A DNA stretch of 64,000 nucleotides from Aquibium carbonis (GTDB lineage: Bacteria; Pseudomonadota; Alphaproteobacteria; Rhizobiales; Rhizobiaceae): positions 1-64,000 of the forward strand of contig NZ_RWKW01000033.1 of assembly GCF_003970795.1 (NCBI RefSeq). The letters run 5' to 3'. Every line of letters begins with the position of its first letter. Within the stretch, counting starts at the first letter, position 1. The notes under the pieces are model-generated. The model worked only from the letters and a program-made list of their open reading frames with translations, had not been told where the DNA came from and did no database searches. Both the position numbers and the translations under genes were made by a program. Below, piece after piece: positions 38,585 to 47,864 of the stretch.

Positions 38585-39205
38585 ATGCCGATGCCCGATC
38601 CCATCAGCTGGCAGCTTGCCTTGCCCACTCTCATCGCAGCGCTGGTTTTCGGCTATTTGCTCGGATCGATTCCCTTCGGGCTGCTGCTGACGCGCGCGGC
38701 CGGCCTCGGCGACGTGCGCAAGATCGGCTCCGGCAACATCGGCGCGACCAACGTGCTGCGGACCGGCAACAAGAAGCTCGCGGCGCTGACGCTGCTGCTC
38801 GACGCTCTGAAGGGCACCGCTGCCGTGCTCGTCGCCGGTCTCTATGGACCCGAGCATGCGCTGGTGGCCGGTCTCGGTGCCTTTCTTGGCCATCTGTTCC
38901 CGGTCTGGCTCGGCTTCAAGGGCGGCAAGGGCGTTGCGACCTACCTCGGCGTGCTCGTCGCGGTTGCCTGGCAGGGCGCCCTGGTCTTTGCAGTCGCCTG
39001 GCTCGCCATCGCCTTCATCACCCGGTACTCGTCGCTGGCGGCGCTGGTGGCGGCCGTCGCGGTGCCGGTGGCGCTCTATCTGCTGGGCTTCGTCCAGGCC
39101 GGTCAACTGTTCGTGCTGATGAGCCTGATCGTCTTCGTCAAGCATCGCGCCAATATCGGCAGGCTGCTCACCGGAACAGAATCCCGGATCGGAGCCAAGG
39201 GGTGA
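38585..39205 (+). CDS. plsY: Acyl-phosphate glycerol-3-phosphate acyltransferase
   Basis: 206-residue PlsY, which transfers acyl groups from acyl-phosphate to glycerol-3-phosphate in the first step of phospholipid synthesis. Five membrane segments with the three conserved loops: [14 protein letters not shown] and [18 protein letters not shown], then [19 protein letters not shown], and [18 protein letters not shown] at the end. It follows the PyrC' gene by 37 bp and its stop overlaps the dprA start (GTGA), a common rhizobial gene order. Confidence 0.95.
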   Translation: MPMPDPISWQLALPTLIAALVFGYLLGSIPFGLLLTRAAGLGDVRKIGSGNIGATNVLRTGNKKLAALTLLLDALKGTAAVLVAGLYGPEHALVAGLGAFLGHLFPVWLGFKGGKGVATYLGVLVAVAWQGALVFAVAWLAIAFITRYSSLAALVAAVAVPVALYLLGFVQAGQLFVLMSLIVFVKHRANIGRLLTGTESRIGAKG

Positions 39206-40341
39206 CCTCGGGGCCGGTCTCTGGGCCCCGGCTGCTCGGAGACCGGCAGCGGCTCAACTGGCTGCGCCTGATCCGGACCGATAATGTCGGCCCGGCCACC
39301 TTCCGCGACCTGATCAACCGGTTCGGCTCTGCCGAAAAGGCGCTGGAACGCCTGCCCGACCTGATCCGCGCGGGCGGCGCCGCGCGCGTTCCGAAGATCT
39401 GCGGCATCGCGGAAGCGGAGGCCGAACTGGCCGCTCTGGCAAGCCTCGGCGCCCGGCTGATCGCTATGGGCGAGCCCGACTATCCGCCGCTTCTGAGGAT
39501 GATGGACCACCCGCCACCGCTCGTGACGGTGCTGGGCGAACCGGCCGTGTTCGCCCTGCCGCCGGTGGCGATCGTCGGCGCCCGCAACGCCTCGCTGGCC
39601 GGCATCAAGCTCGCGCGGACATTCGCCGCCGAACTCGGCCGCGAGGGCTATGCCGTCGTCTCCGGGCTCGCACGCGGCATCGACACGGCCGCGCATGAAG
39701 GCAGTCTGTCGACCGGAACGGTCGCGGTGCTGGCCGGCGGCATCGACCGGCCCTATCCGCCCGAGAACCTGGCGCTGCTCGACGAGATCACGCGGCGCGG
39801 CGGGGCGGCCATTTCGGAAATGCCGCTCGGCTGGGAGCCGCGGGCACGCGATTTTCCGCGTCGCAACCGCATCATCGTCGGCTTGTCGCATGGGTTGGTG
39901 GTGGTGGAGGCGGCGCTTCGCTCCGGCTCGCTGATCTCGGCGCGGCTGGCGGCCGACATGGGCCGCCTCGTCTTCGCCGTTCCCGGCTCGCCGCTCGACC
40001 CGCGCGCGGCCGGCACCAACGGGTTGCTCAAGGACGGCGCCACCCTGGTGACGGAGGCGCGCGACATTCTCGAGCAGATCGCGCCGCTGATCGGCGCGCC
40101 CATTCCGCAGGTGTCGTCGCTGGAAGAGCCGCCTGACTTCGCCGCGACGCCGCAGCCCGACGACAGCGACCGCGCGCGGGTGGTGGAGTGCCTCAGCGCC
40201 ACGCCGACGGGCATCGACGAGGTCATCCGCCACACCGGCCTGCATCCCGCGCAGGTGTTCATGATCCTGCTGGAGCTCGACCTCGCCGGCCGGCTGGAAC
40301 GCCATGCCGGCGGCATGGTGTCGCTGCTGTTCCTTGATTGA
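39202..40341 (+). CDS. dprA: DNA-processing protein DprA
   Basis: 379 residues, GTG start overlapping the plsY stop. N-terminal helical domain ([26 protein letters not shown]), then the Rossmann-type DprA core: [102 protein letters not shown], and a C-terminal winged helix ([36 protein letters not shown]). DprA protects incoming single-stranded DNA and loads RecA in transformation; in non-competent species it is retained with unclear roles. Confidence 0.95.
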   Translation: MTSGPVSGPRLLGDRQRLNWLRLIRTDNVGPATFRDLINRFGSAEKALERLPDLIRAGGAARVPKICGIAEAEAELAALASLGARLIAMGEPDYPPLLRMMDHPPPLVTVLGEPAVFALPPVAIVGARNASLAGIKLARTFAAELGREGYAVVSGLARGIDTAAHEGSLSTGTVAVLAGGIDRPYPPENLALLDEITRRGGAAISEMPLGWEPRARDFPRRNRIIVGLSHGLVVVEAALRSGSLISARLAADMGRLVFAVPGSPLDPRAAGTNGLLKDGATLVTEARDILEQIAPLIGAPIPQVSSLEEPPDFAATPQPDDSDRARVVECLSATPTGIDEVIRHTGLHPAQVFMILLELDLAGRLERHAGGMVSLLFLD

Positions 40342-40368
40342 GCGGCCGGGTCGGCTCCGCGCTCGGGT

Positions 40369-42285
40369 TCACGCGGGCAGCATGAAGCCGCCGAAGAAAC
40401 CCGCCAGTTCGTCATGCGCGTCGATCGGCAGCACATGGGCGACATACTGGTCCGGGCGCACGACGACGATGCAGCCGCGATGGCGGTCGATTCCGCGCAG
40501 GTCGAAGATGTCGCGTCCGGGCTTCGGGTCGGCGCAAAACATCTTCTCGTAATCGATCAGGCCGAGCCGTCCCTTGCGGGGCTTGAGGAAGGCGGGCATG
40601 CGCTCGAGCGCCAGATCGCGCGGCGCCTGCTGGAAGATCGCGCGGAGGTCGAGCACGGTGTCCACGTTCTCCCCCCCGCGCGTGTACCGCCGGACGGGTG
40701 ACTCCGGTGCGTCGAGGAGGAACCGGCCGAGTCCGACGATCGCCGAATCGTCGCGAGCGGGATCCCCGGAGGGGCAGAAGACGAACAGGCGCCAGCGCGT
40801 ATCGGCCTCGACGACATGTCCGAGCTCCATCGGCCTGGCGTCCGCCAGGCGCACGACCGGCGCGGAATGGAAGCGGGAGCCGATGGCGAAACCGTCGGCA
40901 AGCGCCTGCCAGGCCGCCTTCGCGGTGAGGATCGAGGGCTTGTAGGTGACCGACAGTCCCGCCGTGTAGCGGCCATGCTCGATGAAATAGCGCTGGAACT
41001 TCGGCGCATCTTCCGTCGTCTCGCTCTCTGTCTTCGGCCTTTCGCTCATGATGCGCGACCATTCCCGGTCGAACTCGATCAGGTCGCGGGCCACCGCCTG
41101 CCGCTCCGCCGAATAGCTGTGCAGGACATCGGGCGGGCATAGGCCCTGGAGTACCGACACCAGCTTCCAGCCGAGGTTGAAGGCGTCGCCCATCGAGACG
41201 TTCATCCCCTGTCCGGCTTTCGGGCTGTGGGTGTGGCAGGCGTCGCCGCAGATGAAGACATGCGGCAGGCGGGACGCAACGTCTCCGTCTGGCACGTCGT
41301 CGAACCTGTCGGTCAGACGTTGGCCGATCTCGTAGACGGACCACCAGACGACGTCCTTGACGTCGATCGTGTAGGGTCGGAAGGTTCGCTGCGCGGTCGC
41401 GATCAATTGTTCGACCGTGATGTTGCGGGCCGCGACCCGTTCGCCCTCGGCCAGCTTGTCGAGTTCCACGTAGAAGCGCACGAGGTAGCCGCCTTCGCGC
41501 GGGATGATGACGATGTTGCCGCCGCTGGCCGACTGGATCAGCGATTTGCAGCGGATGTCGGGAAAGTCCGTCACGGCGAGGACGTCCATGACACCCCAGG
41601 CCTGATTGGCGGCATCGCCAACGAGTTCACGGCCGATCGCCTTGCGGACCCTGCTGCGCGCGCCGTCGCAACCCACCACATAGCGCGCCCGGACGGTGAC
41701 CATCTCGCCCTCGTGGTCCGGGTCCAACCGTTCAAGTCGAACCGTGGCTGGATGGTTCGGCTCGCGAGGATCGACGTACAGATCGACGAACCGCATCGAG
41801 TAGTCGGGCGCGAGCCGCGACGGCGAATTGCGCATGATGTCGAGATACATGTCGTGCACGCGGGCCTGGTTGAGAATCTTGTGCGGCATTTCCGACAGGC
41901 TGTCCTCGACATCCTGGATGCGACCGGTGCGGATGATGAGGTCCGGCCGCGCCGTGTCGGGCTTCCAGAAGGTGGTCTCGTTGACCTGGTAGCCCTGCCG
42001 TATCACCTTTTCGGCGAAGCCGAAGGCGTTGAACATTTCCATCGAACGGCAGGAAATGCCGTCCGCCTGTCCTTTCTCGATTGGGCCGGATCGCTGTTCG
42101 ACGATGCGGGTCCTGATCCCCGGAAAGCCGGAGAGCAACGCCGCCAGCGTTAGGCCGGCGGGACCGCAGCCGACGATGAGCACGTCGACGGGCTCCTCGA
42201 AATCCCGGTCAGGCGCCGGGCGACCGGGCGCGGCTTCGGCGATGTCCGGATCGCCAGGCCGGAAGCCTTCGAGGTGGTACTGCAT
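40369..42285 (-). CDS. mobA: FAD-dependent monooxygenase, 3-hydroxybenzoate 4-monooxygenase-like
   Basis: 638-residue class A flavin monooxygenase of the phenol hydroxylase type. FAD dinucleotide motif VLIVGCGPAGLTLAALLSG, the GISCRSMEMFNAFGF block, CDGARSRVRKAIG, and GDACHTHSPKAGQGMNVSMGDAFNLGWKL. The C-terminal thioredoxin-like dimerisation domain ends VRPDQYVAHVLPIDAHDELAGFFGGF. Length and sequence style match Comamonas MobA (639 residues), which converts 3-hydroxybenzoate to protocatechuate. Divergent from a MarR regulator with a candidate operator between them. Specificity for 3-hydroxybenzoate over phenols is inferred. Confidence 0.85.
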   Translation of the reverse strand: MQYHLEGFRPGDPDIAEAAPGRPAPDRDFEEPVDVLIVGCGPAGLTLAALLSGFPGIRTRIVEQRSGPIEKGQADGISCRSMEMFNAFGFAEKVIRQGYQVNETTFWKPDTARPDLIIRTGRIQDVEDSLSEMPHKILNQARVHDMYLDIMRNSPSRLAPDYSMRFVDLYVDPREPNHPATVRLERLDPDHEGEMVTVRARYVVGCDGARSRVRKAIGRELVGDAANQAWGVMDVLAVTDFPDIRCKSLIQSASGGNIVIIPREGGYLVRFYVELDKLAEGERVAARNITVEQLIATAQRTFRPYTIDVKDVVWWSVYEIGQRLTDRFDDVPDGDVASRLPHVFICGDACHTHSPKAGQGMNVSMGDAFNLGWKLVSVLQGLCPPDVLHSYSAERQAVARDLIEFDREWSRIMSERPKTESETTEDAPKFQRYFIEHGRYTAGLSVTYKPSILTAKAAWQALADGFAIGSRFHSAPVVRLADARPMELGHVVEADTRWRLFVFCPSGDPARDDSAIVGLGRFLLDAPESPVRRYTRGGENVDTVLDLRAIFQQAPRDLALERMPAFLKPRKGRLGLIDYEKMFCADPKPGRDIFDLRGIDRHRGCIVVVRPDQYVAHVLPIDAHDELAGFFGGFMLPA

Positions 42286-42307
42286 CCGCGGTCTCTCCGG
42301 GAAAATG

Positions 42308-42321
42308 ATATGTCAACTTAT
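42308..42321. promoter_or_regulatory. Candidate MarR-type operator between the mobA-like and marR genes
   Basis: ATATGTCAACTTAT fits the symmetric pattern ATAnGTnnACnTAT and lies in the 106-bp divergent spacer, close to the monooxygenase start. A binding site for the adjacent MarR protein is likely but unproven. Confidence 0.5.
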
Positions 42322-42391
42322 GATACCGTGAGCGGGGTTGTCCAGTGAAGTAGTGAGTGTAATTATCAATTCTCGTTGGTGGACCGTTCGC

Positions 42392-42880
42392 ATGTCTGCG
42401 GAGTTTCGGGGCCCAGAGAGATGCGGGAGACGATCGTTGACACCGTTGTCCAGAAAGCCCGGCCATCTCATCCGGCGCCTGCACCAAATCTCGACGCACG
42501 TGTTCACCGAGCGTGTCCGGGAAGCCGGTTTCGACCTCACCTCGGTGCAATATGCGGCGCTTGACGCGCTCGGCTCGAATCTGGGTGTCGATCAGGCGCG
42601 CCTCGCCGACATGGTGGCCAAGGATCGCGCGACGACCGGGGCCGTGGTGGAACGGCTGGAGCAGAAGGGGCTGGTGTCACGAACCGTGAACGATCGCGAC
42701 AAGCGCGCACGCATCCTAATGCTCACGCCCGAAGGCGTGGACCTGCTCGCCCGCGTGACCCCGGTCGTGGAGGAACTGCAGCGGGAAATCCTGCGGGGGC
42801 TAGACGATCACGAATACAACCGGTTCATCGAACTGGCGGCCAAGGCGGCGGCGTCGACCGGCTCGGGCGACAAAGCCTGA
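42392..42880 (+). CDS. MarR family transcriptional regulator (MobR-like)
   Basis: 162-residue MarR repressor: helix region RLHQISTHVFTERVREAGFDLTSVQYAALDALG, recognition helix and wing LADMVAKDRATTGAVVERLEQKGLVSRTVNDRDKRARILMLTPEG. ATG 42392 has GGTGGA upstream. Divergent from the 3-hydroxybenzoate monooxygenase-like gene; in Comamonas, MobR represses mobA and responds to 3-hydroxybenzoate, and the same arrangement is seen here. Confidence 0.88.
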   Translation: MSAEFRGPERCGRRSLTPLSRKPGHLIRRLHQISTHVFTERVREAGFDLTSVQYAALDALGSNLGVDQARLADMVAKDRATTGAVVERLEQKGLVSRTVNDRDKRARILMLTPEGVDLLARVTPVVEELQREILRGLDDHEYNRFIELAAKAAASTGSGDKA

Positions 42881-42911
42881 TCCAGTTCCAGCTCCTGTCG
42901 CACCGGGAGAA

Positions 42912-43097
42912 TCAGTTCCAGCCGCGTTCCAGGAGCCTCATCGCCTGGGCAACCGTCTGCGTGGCCCCGTGCAGGACCATGTCCGGCGCCAACTCGATTG
43001 CCGCGATGAAACTGCTCTGAAAAAGGATGTCGTCCTCGACGATCGCGACTTTGATCTGCACGACGTCGTCTCGCATCATGGCCTCCCGCATGAGCAA
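42912..43097 (-). pseudogene. Truncated response regulator receiver domain
   Basis: A 61-codon frame containing only the first 45 or so residues of a receiver domain: KVAIVEDDILFQSSFIAAIE with the acidic EDD pocket, then DMVLHGATQTVAQAMRLLERGWN before a stop. The phospho-acceptor Asp, the conserved Thr and Lys, and any output domain are missing, and neither other frame on the minus strand continues the domain into the 31 bp left before the marR stop. A decayed remnant, probably cut by a deletion whose joint lies near 42881-42911. Confidence 0.6.
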
Positions 43098-43240
43098 CCA
43101 TTCTAAGGCTTTGTCACACGATCCTTGTCGCTATTTCTAGCGATATGTGGACTTGCGCGCCTGCCCAATAATGCCGGTCATGTTTGGGCAGCGCGGAATG
43201 CCGCGCCTGCCCCGATTTCGCATTGGGATGGGTTCGATCC

Positions 43241-43645
43241 ATGATCTTACGGAAACTCGCCGCTGCATCGGTCTTTCGAGCACTGTCGCTGACGCGCGGC
43301 GTTTCCCTGCTGGCTCTTTCGGCCGGCATGGCCATTGGGCTCGCTGAGCGTGGTTCGGCTTGCGTTGCTGGCGGGCAGCCGCGAAGCACGATGGACAGAT
43401 TCCTGCTCGGGACCTATGGCACCCTGAACGAAGGCGCGACCACGCTCGCCGCTGCCCTGTCCCTTGGCGCCAGCCGCGTTTCGACATGTCGCGCGATCTC
43501 GGTCGGCGCCGTGACCAACCAAGGCGCAGGCGAAATACTGGACGAATTCGATAGGTCTGTCGCTCGAAGCGACCCACGACCTCGACGCTTCGACGACCCT
43601 GTTCCCCTAGGCGAGCCTGGGGCTCGGCTCGCACAGACTTCCTAA
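43241..43645 (+). CDS. Hypothetical protein, weak candidate
   Basis: 134-codon frame starting MILRKLAAASVFRALSL with a basic N-terminus and a hydrophobic stretch (about 20-33, VSLLALSAGMAIGLA) that could be a signal or anchor. The rest is unrecognised. The frame ends inside a large stem-loop at 43603-43650. It lies in the 43,098-43,782 patch, otherwise without genes I can support. It may be a lineage-specific exported protein or chance coding. Confidence 0.3.
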   Translation: MILRKLAAASVFRALSLTRGVSLLALSAGMAIGLAERGSACVAGGQPRSTMDRFLLGTYGTLNEGATTLAAALSLGASRVSTCRAISVGAVTNQGAGEILDEFDRSVARSDPRPRRFDDPVPLGEPGARLAQTS

Positions 43646-43650
43646 GGGGA
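43603..43650. other. Large imperfect stem-loop
   Basis: GCGAGCC (43611-43617) and GGCTCGC (43626-43632) form a perfect 7-bp stem with an 8-base loop, enclosed by TCCCCTAGG (43603-43611) and CCTAAGGGGA (43641-43650), which pair apart from one bulge. Position upstream of dusA and at the end of a weak ORF; may be a terminator-like or mobile palindromic element. No T-run. Confidence 0.4.
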
Positions 43651-43782
43651 TATGCCCATCCCGGCAGGCCTTTGCTCCCCGCTGATCGAGGCATTCCTTT
43701 CAAACTAGCGATGTTCTTGCCAAGGTTCACCATATCCGCGATACGCAGATCAGTGAGGCCGCATCTGCCGCGCGCCTGCCCG

Positions 43783-44817
43783 ATGGGTGATTGGTCCAGA
43801 ATCCGAACAGTACGAGTAGATGGCTTGAAATATCACGCACACAGATTCGCCGTCGCCCCGATGATGGACTGGACGGATCGTCATTGCCGCTTTCTGCACC
43901 GGCAATTGAGCGGCCGCGCGCTTCTCTATACCGAAATGGTTGTCGCCGACGCGGTCATTCACGGGGATCGGCAACGGCTGCTCGGATTTGACGCCTGTGA
44001 GCATCCTGTCGCGTTGCAGCTCGGCGGCAGCGACCCGGCGAAACTTGCCGACGCGGCACGGATCGGCGCGGCGTTTGGTTACGACGAGATCAACCTGAAT
44101 GTAGGCTGCCCATCCGACCGGGTGCAGTCCGGCACCTTCGGCGCCTGCCTGATGAAGTCTCCGGCGCTCGTCTCCGATTGCGTCGACGCGATGAAGCAAG
44201 TCGTCGAGATTCCCGTGACCGTCAAGTGCCGGCTGGGCGTCGACGACCAGGACATCGAAACCGCGCTCGACGAGTTGGCCGACGGTGTTTTCACGCGGGG
44301 CGCGGATGCCCTGTGGGTCCATGCGCGCAAGGCGTGGCTGGAAGGGCTCAGTCCGAAGGAAAACCGGGACATCCCGCCACTCGACTATGAGCGTGTGTAC
44401 CGATTGAAGGCGAGATATCCGCACTGGTTCATAGGATTGAACGGTGGAATCAATACATTGCATGAAGCAGAACTGCATCTTGGTCATGTCGATGGCGTCA
44501 TGCTTGGTCGCGCCGCCTACCACACGCCGGCGTTGCTGGCCGGCGTCGACAGGCTTTTGTCGCATGGCAAGGCGTCGCAGGCGGATTTGACCACCGTCAT
44601 CGATGCCATGGCCGAATATGCCGGGCAACACATTGCAGCCGGTGGACGGCTCTCACACGTGACGCGACATATGGTCGGCCTCTTCCACGGACGCCCCGGC
44701 GCACGAAGGTACCGCCAGATCCTTTCCACAGAAGCGACCCACGCGAACGCCGGACCCGAGGTTCTGCACGAGGCCTTTTCTGTCGTTGCGGTAGCCTCCG
44801 ACGCGCAAGCGGCGTGA
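43783..44817 (+). CDS. dusA: tRNA-dihydrouridine(20/20a) synthase
   Basis: 344-residue flavin-dependent dihydrouridine synthase, DusA type. FMN-barrel start HRFAVAPMMDWTDRHCRFLHRQL, the EMVVADAVIHGD segment, QLGGSDPAKLADAARIGAAFGYDEINLNVGCPSDRVQSGTFGACLM with the catalytic Cys region, VTVKCRLGVDD, VHARKAWLEGLSPKENRDIPPLDY (DusA-specific) and LNGGI. The start is uncertain; ATG 43783 gives the expected length (about 330-345), and an in-frame TTG at 43822 is another option. Reduces U20/U20a of tRNA. Confidence 0.92.
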   Translation: MGDWSRIRTVRVDGLKYHAHRFAVAPMMDWTDRHCRFLHRQLSGRALLYTEMVVADAVIHGDRQRLLGFDACEHPVALQLGGSDPAKLADAARIGAAFGYDEINLNVGCPSDRVQSGTFGACLMKSPALVSDCVDAMKQVVEIPVTVKCRLGVDDQDIETALDELADGVFTRGADALWVHARKAWLEGLSPKENRDIPPLDYERVYRLKARYPHWFIGLNGGINTLHEAELHLGHVDGVMLGRAAYHTPALLAGVDRLLSHGKASQADLTTVIDAMAEYAGQHIAAGGRLSHVTRHMVGLFHGRPGARRYRQILSTEATHANAGPEVLHEAFSVVAVASDAQAA

Positions 44818-44952
44818 CACGCTGCATCTGTCTTCCTGGTTGAGAATAGCCGATCGGGAGACGCGATCTGCGCGAAGAAAAACCAGTCGTTAAGGAAAAT
44901 CGGCAACCTTAGAGCGACGGAGCAAATTACTTTGGGCTCTCGAGGGGAATCG

Positions 44953-46860
44953 ATGGCATCGCTGAATATGAAGATCACGGGCGGCGTTGCTCTGTCCGGA
45001 CTTGTATGCGTCTTGACGGCCGGAACGGGCCTCTATGTCGCGAGGAATCTCGGCAACGAACTGAACGGCGCGCTCCAGTCCGCCGAAGTGCTGCGCCATC
45101 ACATGCAGGCCGACATGATGCATGATGCCCTTCGCGGCGACGTCGTTTCCGCCATCCAGGCGGCGTCGATCAGCATTGGGTTCGATGCCAAGCAGATCAG
45201 GGAGGAGTTCGTCGAGCATTCAGCCAGTTTCACCGATTCGATCAACGCCGCCCGGGGCATGGCAACCGACGCGGAGGCCATCGCGGCGCTCGATCAGGTT
45301 GCAGAGCCGCTCAAGGCCTATCAGGAACTCGCAGCCAGGATCATCGAGGAAACCGGGCGCTCCAACTTTGGAGCTCAGGAAATGTATCCGGCATTCAAGG
45401 CCCAGTTCGACACGCTCGAAGATGCCATGAGCGAGGCCTACGCGAAGATTCAGGCGGCCGCGAGCCGTGAGGCGGAGGCCGCGCTCGCGGGCGCATCGCT
45501 CGGACAGTACACAATGCTCGGTCTTTTAGCGCTCGGAGTTCTCTTGTGCGGCGCCCTTACGTTGATCTCGCGCCGACAGGTGGTGAAGCCCCTTCAGGAC
45601 GTGACCGGAGTGCTGGAGCGCCTGTCGAAAGGCGATTTGTCGGCGCAGCCGCCGAGCGTCGAGCGCAGCGACGAGATTGGCAAGATGAACCATGCCCTCC
45701 AGGCATTCCACAAGGCCGTCGTGGCACGACAGGCCGAGCTTCAGGCCGCCGACCAGCGCGAGGCGCTGGAAGCGGAACGACAGCGCAATGAGCAATTGCG
45801 AGCCGATGCCGAACAAGCGCAAACGCAGGTCGTCTCCTCCATCGCCGACGGACTCTCCAGCCTCTCTCGCGGCGACTTCACCGTTCGGCTCGAACATGCC
45901 TTTCCGACGTCCTACGAAAAGCTTCGCCACGATTTCAACGCGACGGTCGGATCCCTGTCGGAAACAATCGCCGCAATCCTGTCGTCCGTGGCCGCGATCC
46001 GCAGCAGTTCGGGCGAGATATCGCGAGCAGCCGACGATCTGTCACTTCGCACGCAACAACAGGCGAGCGGCCTCGAAGAGGCGGCTGCCGCCATCGGCGA
46101 GATCACCGATACCGTCAACCGCACGTCGGCGGGCGCACAGGATGCTAATGATTCCGTCCGCAGTGCCAACAGCGAGGTCGATCGCGGCGGCGAGGTCGTT
46201 CGCCAGGCCATCGACGCGATGAGCGGCATCGAGAAATCCTCCGGCTCGATCGGTCAGATCATTGGCGTGATCGACGAGATTGCCTTCCAGACCAACCTTC
46301 TGGCGCTCAATGCCGGTGTCGAAGCGGCGCGCGCAGGGGAAGCCGGCCGAGGCTTTGCGGTGGTTGCACAGGAGGTGCGTGCTCTTGCGCAGCGTTCGGC
46401 CGAAGCGGCCAAGGAAATCAAGTCCCTGATCTCCAGCTCGACCGATCAGGTCAATCGGGGAGTGGATTACGTCGGCGAGACCGGCGCGGCGCTGACGCGC
46501 ATCGCCGAACAGGTCCGCAAGGTCAACGGCATCGTCTCGGATATCGCCTCCTCGGCTCGCGAACAGGCAACCGGCATCGCCGAGATCAACACGACCGTCG
46601 ACCAGATGGATAAGGTAACGCAACAGAACGCGGCCATGGTGGAGCAGACGACGGCGGCGAGTCATCAACTCGCCCGCGAGGCAGAGCAACTTGCCGCGCT
46701 GGTGGGCCGCTTCCGGATTTCGGGCCAAGCATCCAGCGGCGCCGGCGCCTTCGCTCCGCGCGCGACCAAGCCAGCGGTCAGCGTCTCCTACACGTCCGAG
46801 GGCAACGCCGCCCGCAAGCTCCAGGTCACTCAGGAGCCTGACGGGTGGGAAGAATTCTGA
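44953..46860 (+). CDS. Methyl-accepting chemotaxis protein with C-terminal CheR/CheB tether
   Basis: 635-residue chemoreceptor. TM1 at about 10-30 (GGVALSGLVCVLTAGTGLYV), helical periplasmic sensor about 31-185, TM2 about 190-210, HAMP domain from about 211 (VKPLQDVTGVLERLSKGDLSAQ) and a second HAMP-like unit about 290-345, then the signalling hairpin with tip EIAFQTNLLALNAGVEAARAGEAGRGFAVVAQEVRALAQRSAEAAKEIK. The protein ends GWEEF, matching the xWxxF pentapeptide that binds CheR and CheB. GAGGGG precedes the ATG. The ligand cannot be read from sequence. Confidence 0.92.
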   Translation: MASLNMKITGGVALSGLVCVLTAGTGLYVARNLGNELNGALQSAEVLRHHMQADMMHDALRGDVVSAIQAASISIGFDAKQIREEFVEHSASFTDSINAARGMATDAEAIAALDQVAEPLKAYQELAARIIEETGRSNFGAQEMYPAFKAQFDTLEDAMSEAYAKIQAAASREAEAALAGASLGQYTMLGLLALGVLLCGALTLISRRQVVKPLQDVTGVLERLSKGDLSAQPPSVERSDEIGKMNHALQAFHKAVVARQAELQAADQREALEAERQRNEQLRADAEQAQTQVVSSIADGLSSLSRGDFTVRLEHAFPTSYEKLRHDFNATVGSLSETIAAILSSVAAIRSSSGEISRAADDLSLRTQQQASGLEEAAAAIGEITDTVNRTSAGAQDANDSVRSANSEVDRGGEVVRQAIDAMSGIEKSSGSIGQIIGVIDEIAFQTNLLALNAGVEAARAGEAGRGFAVVAQEVRALAQRSAEAAKEIKSLISSSTDQVNRGVDYVGETGAALTRIAEQVRKVNGIVSDIASSAREQATGIAEINTTVDQMDKVTQQNAAMVEQTTAASHQLAREAEQLAALVGRFRISGQASSGAGAFAPRATKPAVSVSYTSEGNAARKLQVTQEPDGWEEF

Positions 46861-47025
46861 CTTCAGGAAACTGACGAAAGCAACGATCGACCAAGACCGG
46901 ACCATTCGCCCGGGCATTTTCTTGCGCCCGTGAAGGCAAGTTGCTCCGTTCGCCGCCGCGGGTCGACGTGGGCGTGATTTACTTCCATGGCCTGAACCGG
47001 TAGCGAACGGGTCGAGAGGGCCCGC

Positions 47026-47859
47026 ATGTTGCCGATCGAGATGCCGATAACCGAGATCGCGACGTTCGCGGCCGGTGTAGCCTTTGCGGGCGCTGTCTCC
47101 GGCGTCCTTGCGGGCGTGTTCGGAATTGGCGGCGGCGCGGTGCTCGTCCCCGTCTTCTACCAGGTGATGACCGCGCTCGGCGTCGACGAGGGCGTGCGCA
47201 TGCACGTCGCCGTCGGCTCCTCTCTCGCCATCATCGTACCGACATCGCTACGCTCTTTCCAAGGCCACCACGCCCGCGGCGTGGTCGACATGGAACTTCT
47301 GCGAAACTTTCTGGTGCCGGTGCCGCTCGGGGTTCTGGTGGCCACGTTGATCGCCGCCTCGATTTCCAGCGAAGGGCTGCGGCTGATCTTCGCGCTGATC
47401 GCGCTTGCTGTCGGCCTGCGGCTCGCGTTCAATCGCGGCTCATGGCGGCTGGGAAGCGAGATTCCTGGCAATCCCTGGCGCGCGGCGATCGGGTTCGTCA
47501 TCGGGCTGCTTTCAACCTTGATGGGAATTGGTGGCGGCGTCATGAACAACACCTTCATGTCGTTGTTCGGCCGACCCATGCACCAGGCGGTTGCCACGTC
47601 GGCTGGGGTCGGCGTGCTGATCGCGATTCCGGGAACGATTGGCTACATCTGGGCAGGCTGGGGTGATGCGCGGTTGCCAATAGCGTCGACCGGTTACGTC
47701 AATTGGATTGCTGTCGCTCTGATTCTGCCGATCACCCTTCTGGTCACGCCTTTCGGGGTGCGGATCGCGCATGCGATGAAGAAGCGGCACCTAGAAACCG
47801 CCTTCGGCACGTTCCTTCTTTTGGTCTCCGGCAGGTTCTTCTGGAGCCTCTACGGCTGA
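47026..47859 (+). CDS. TSUP (TauE/SafE) family sulfite/sulfonate permease
   Basis: 277-residue membrane protein with about eight hydrophobic segments and the two repeated TauE/SafE half-motifs: GVLAGVFGIGGGAVLVPVFYQ in the first half and GLLSTLMGIGGGVMNNTFMSLFG in the second. Members export or import sulfite, sulfoacetate or related anions. Alone on its strand between the chemoreceptor gene and the convergent aspartic protease gene (5-bp gap). Confidence 0.88.
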   Translation: MLPIEMPITEIATFAAGVAFAGAVSGVLAGVFGIGGGAVLVPVFYQVMTALGVDEGVRMHVAVGSSLAIIVPTSLRSFQGHHARGVVDMELLRNFLVPVPLGVLVATLIAASISSEGLRLIFALIALAVGLRLAFNRGSWRLGSEIPGNPWRAAIGFVIGLLSTLMGIGGGVMNNTFMSLFGRPMHQAVATSAGVGVLIAIPGTIGYIWAGWGDARLPIASTGYVNWIAVALILPITLLVTPFGVRIAHAMKKRHLETAFGTFLLLVSGRFFWSLYG

Positions 47860-47864
47860 AACAC

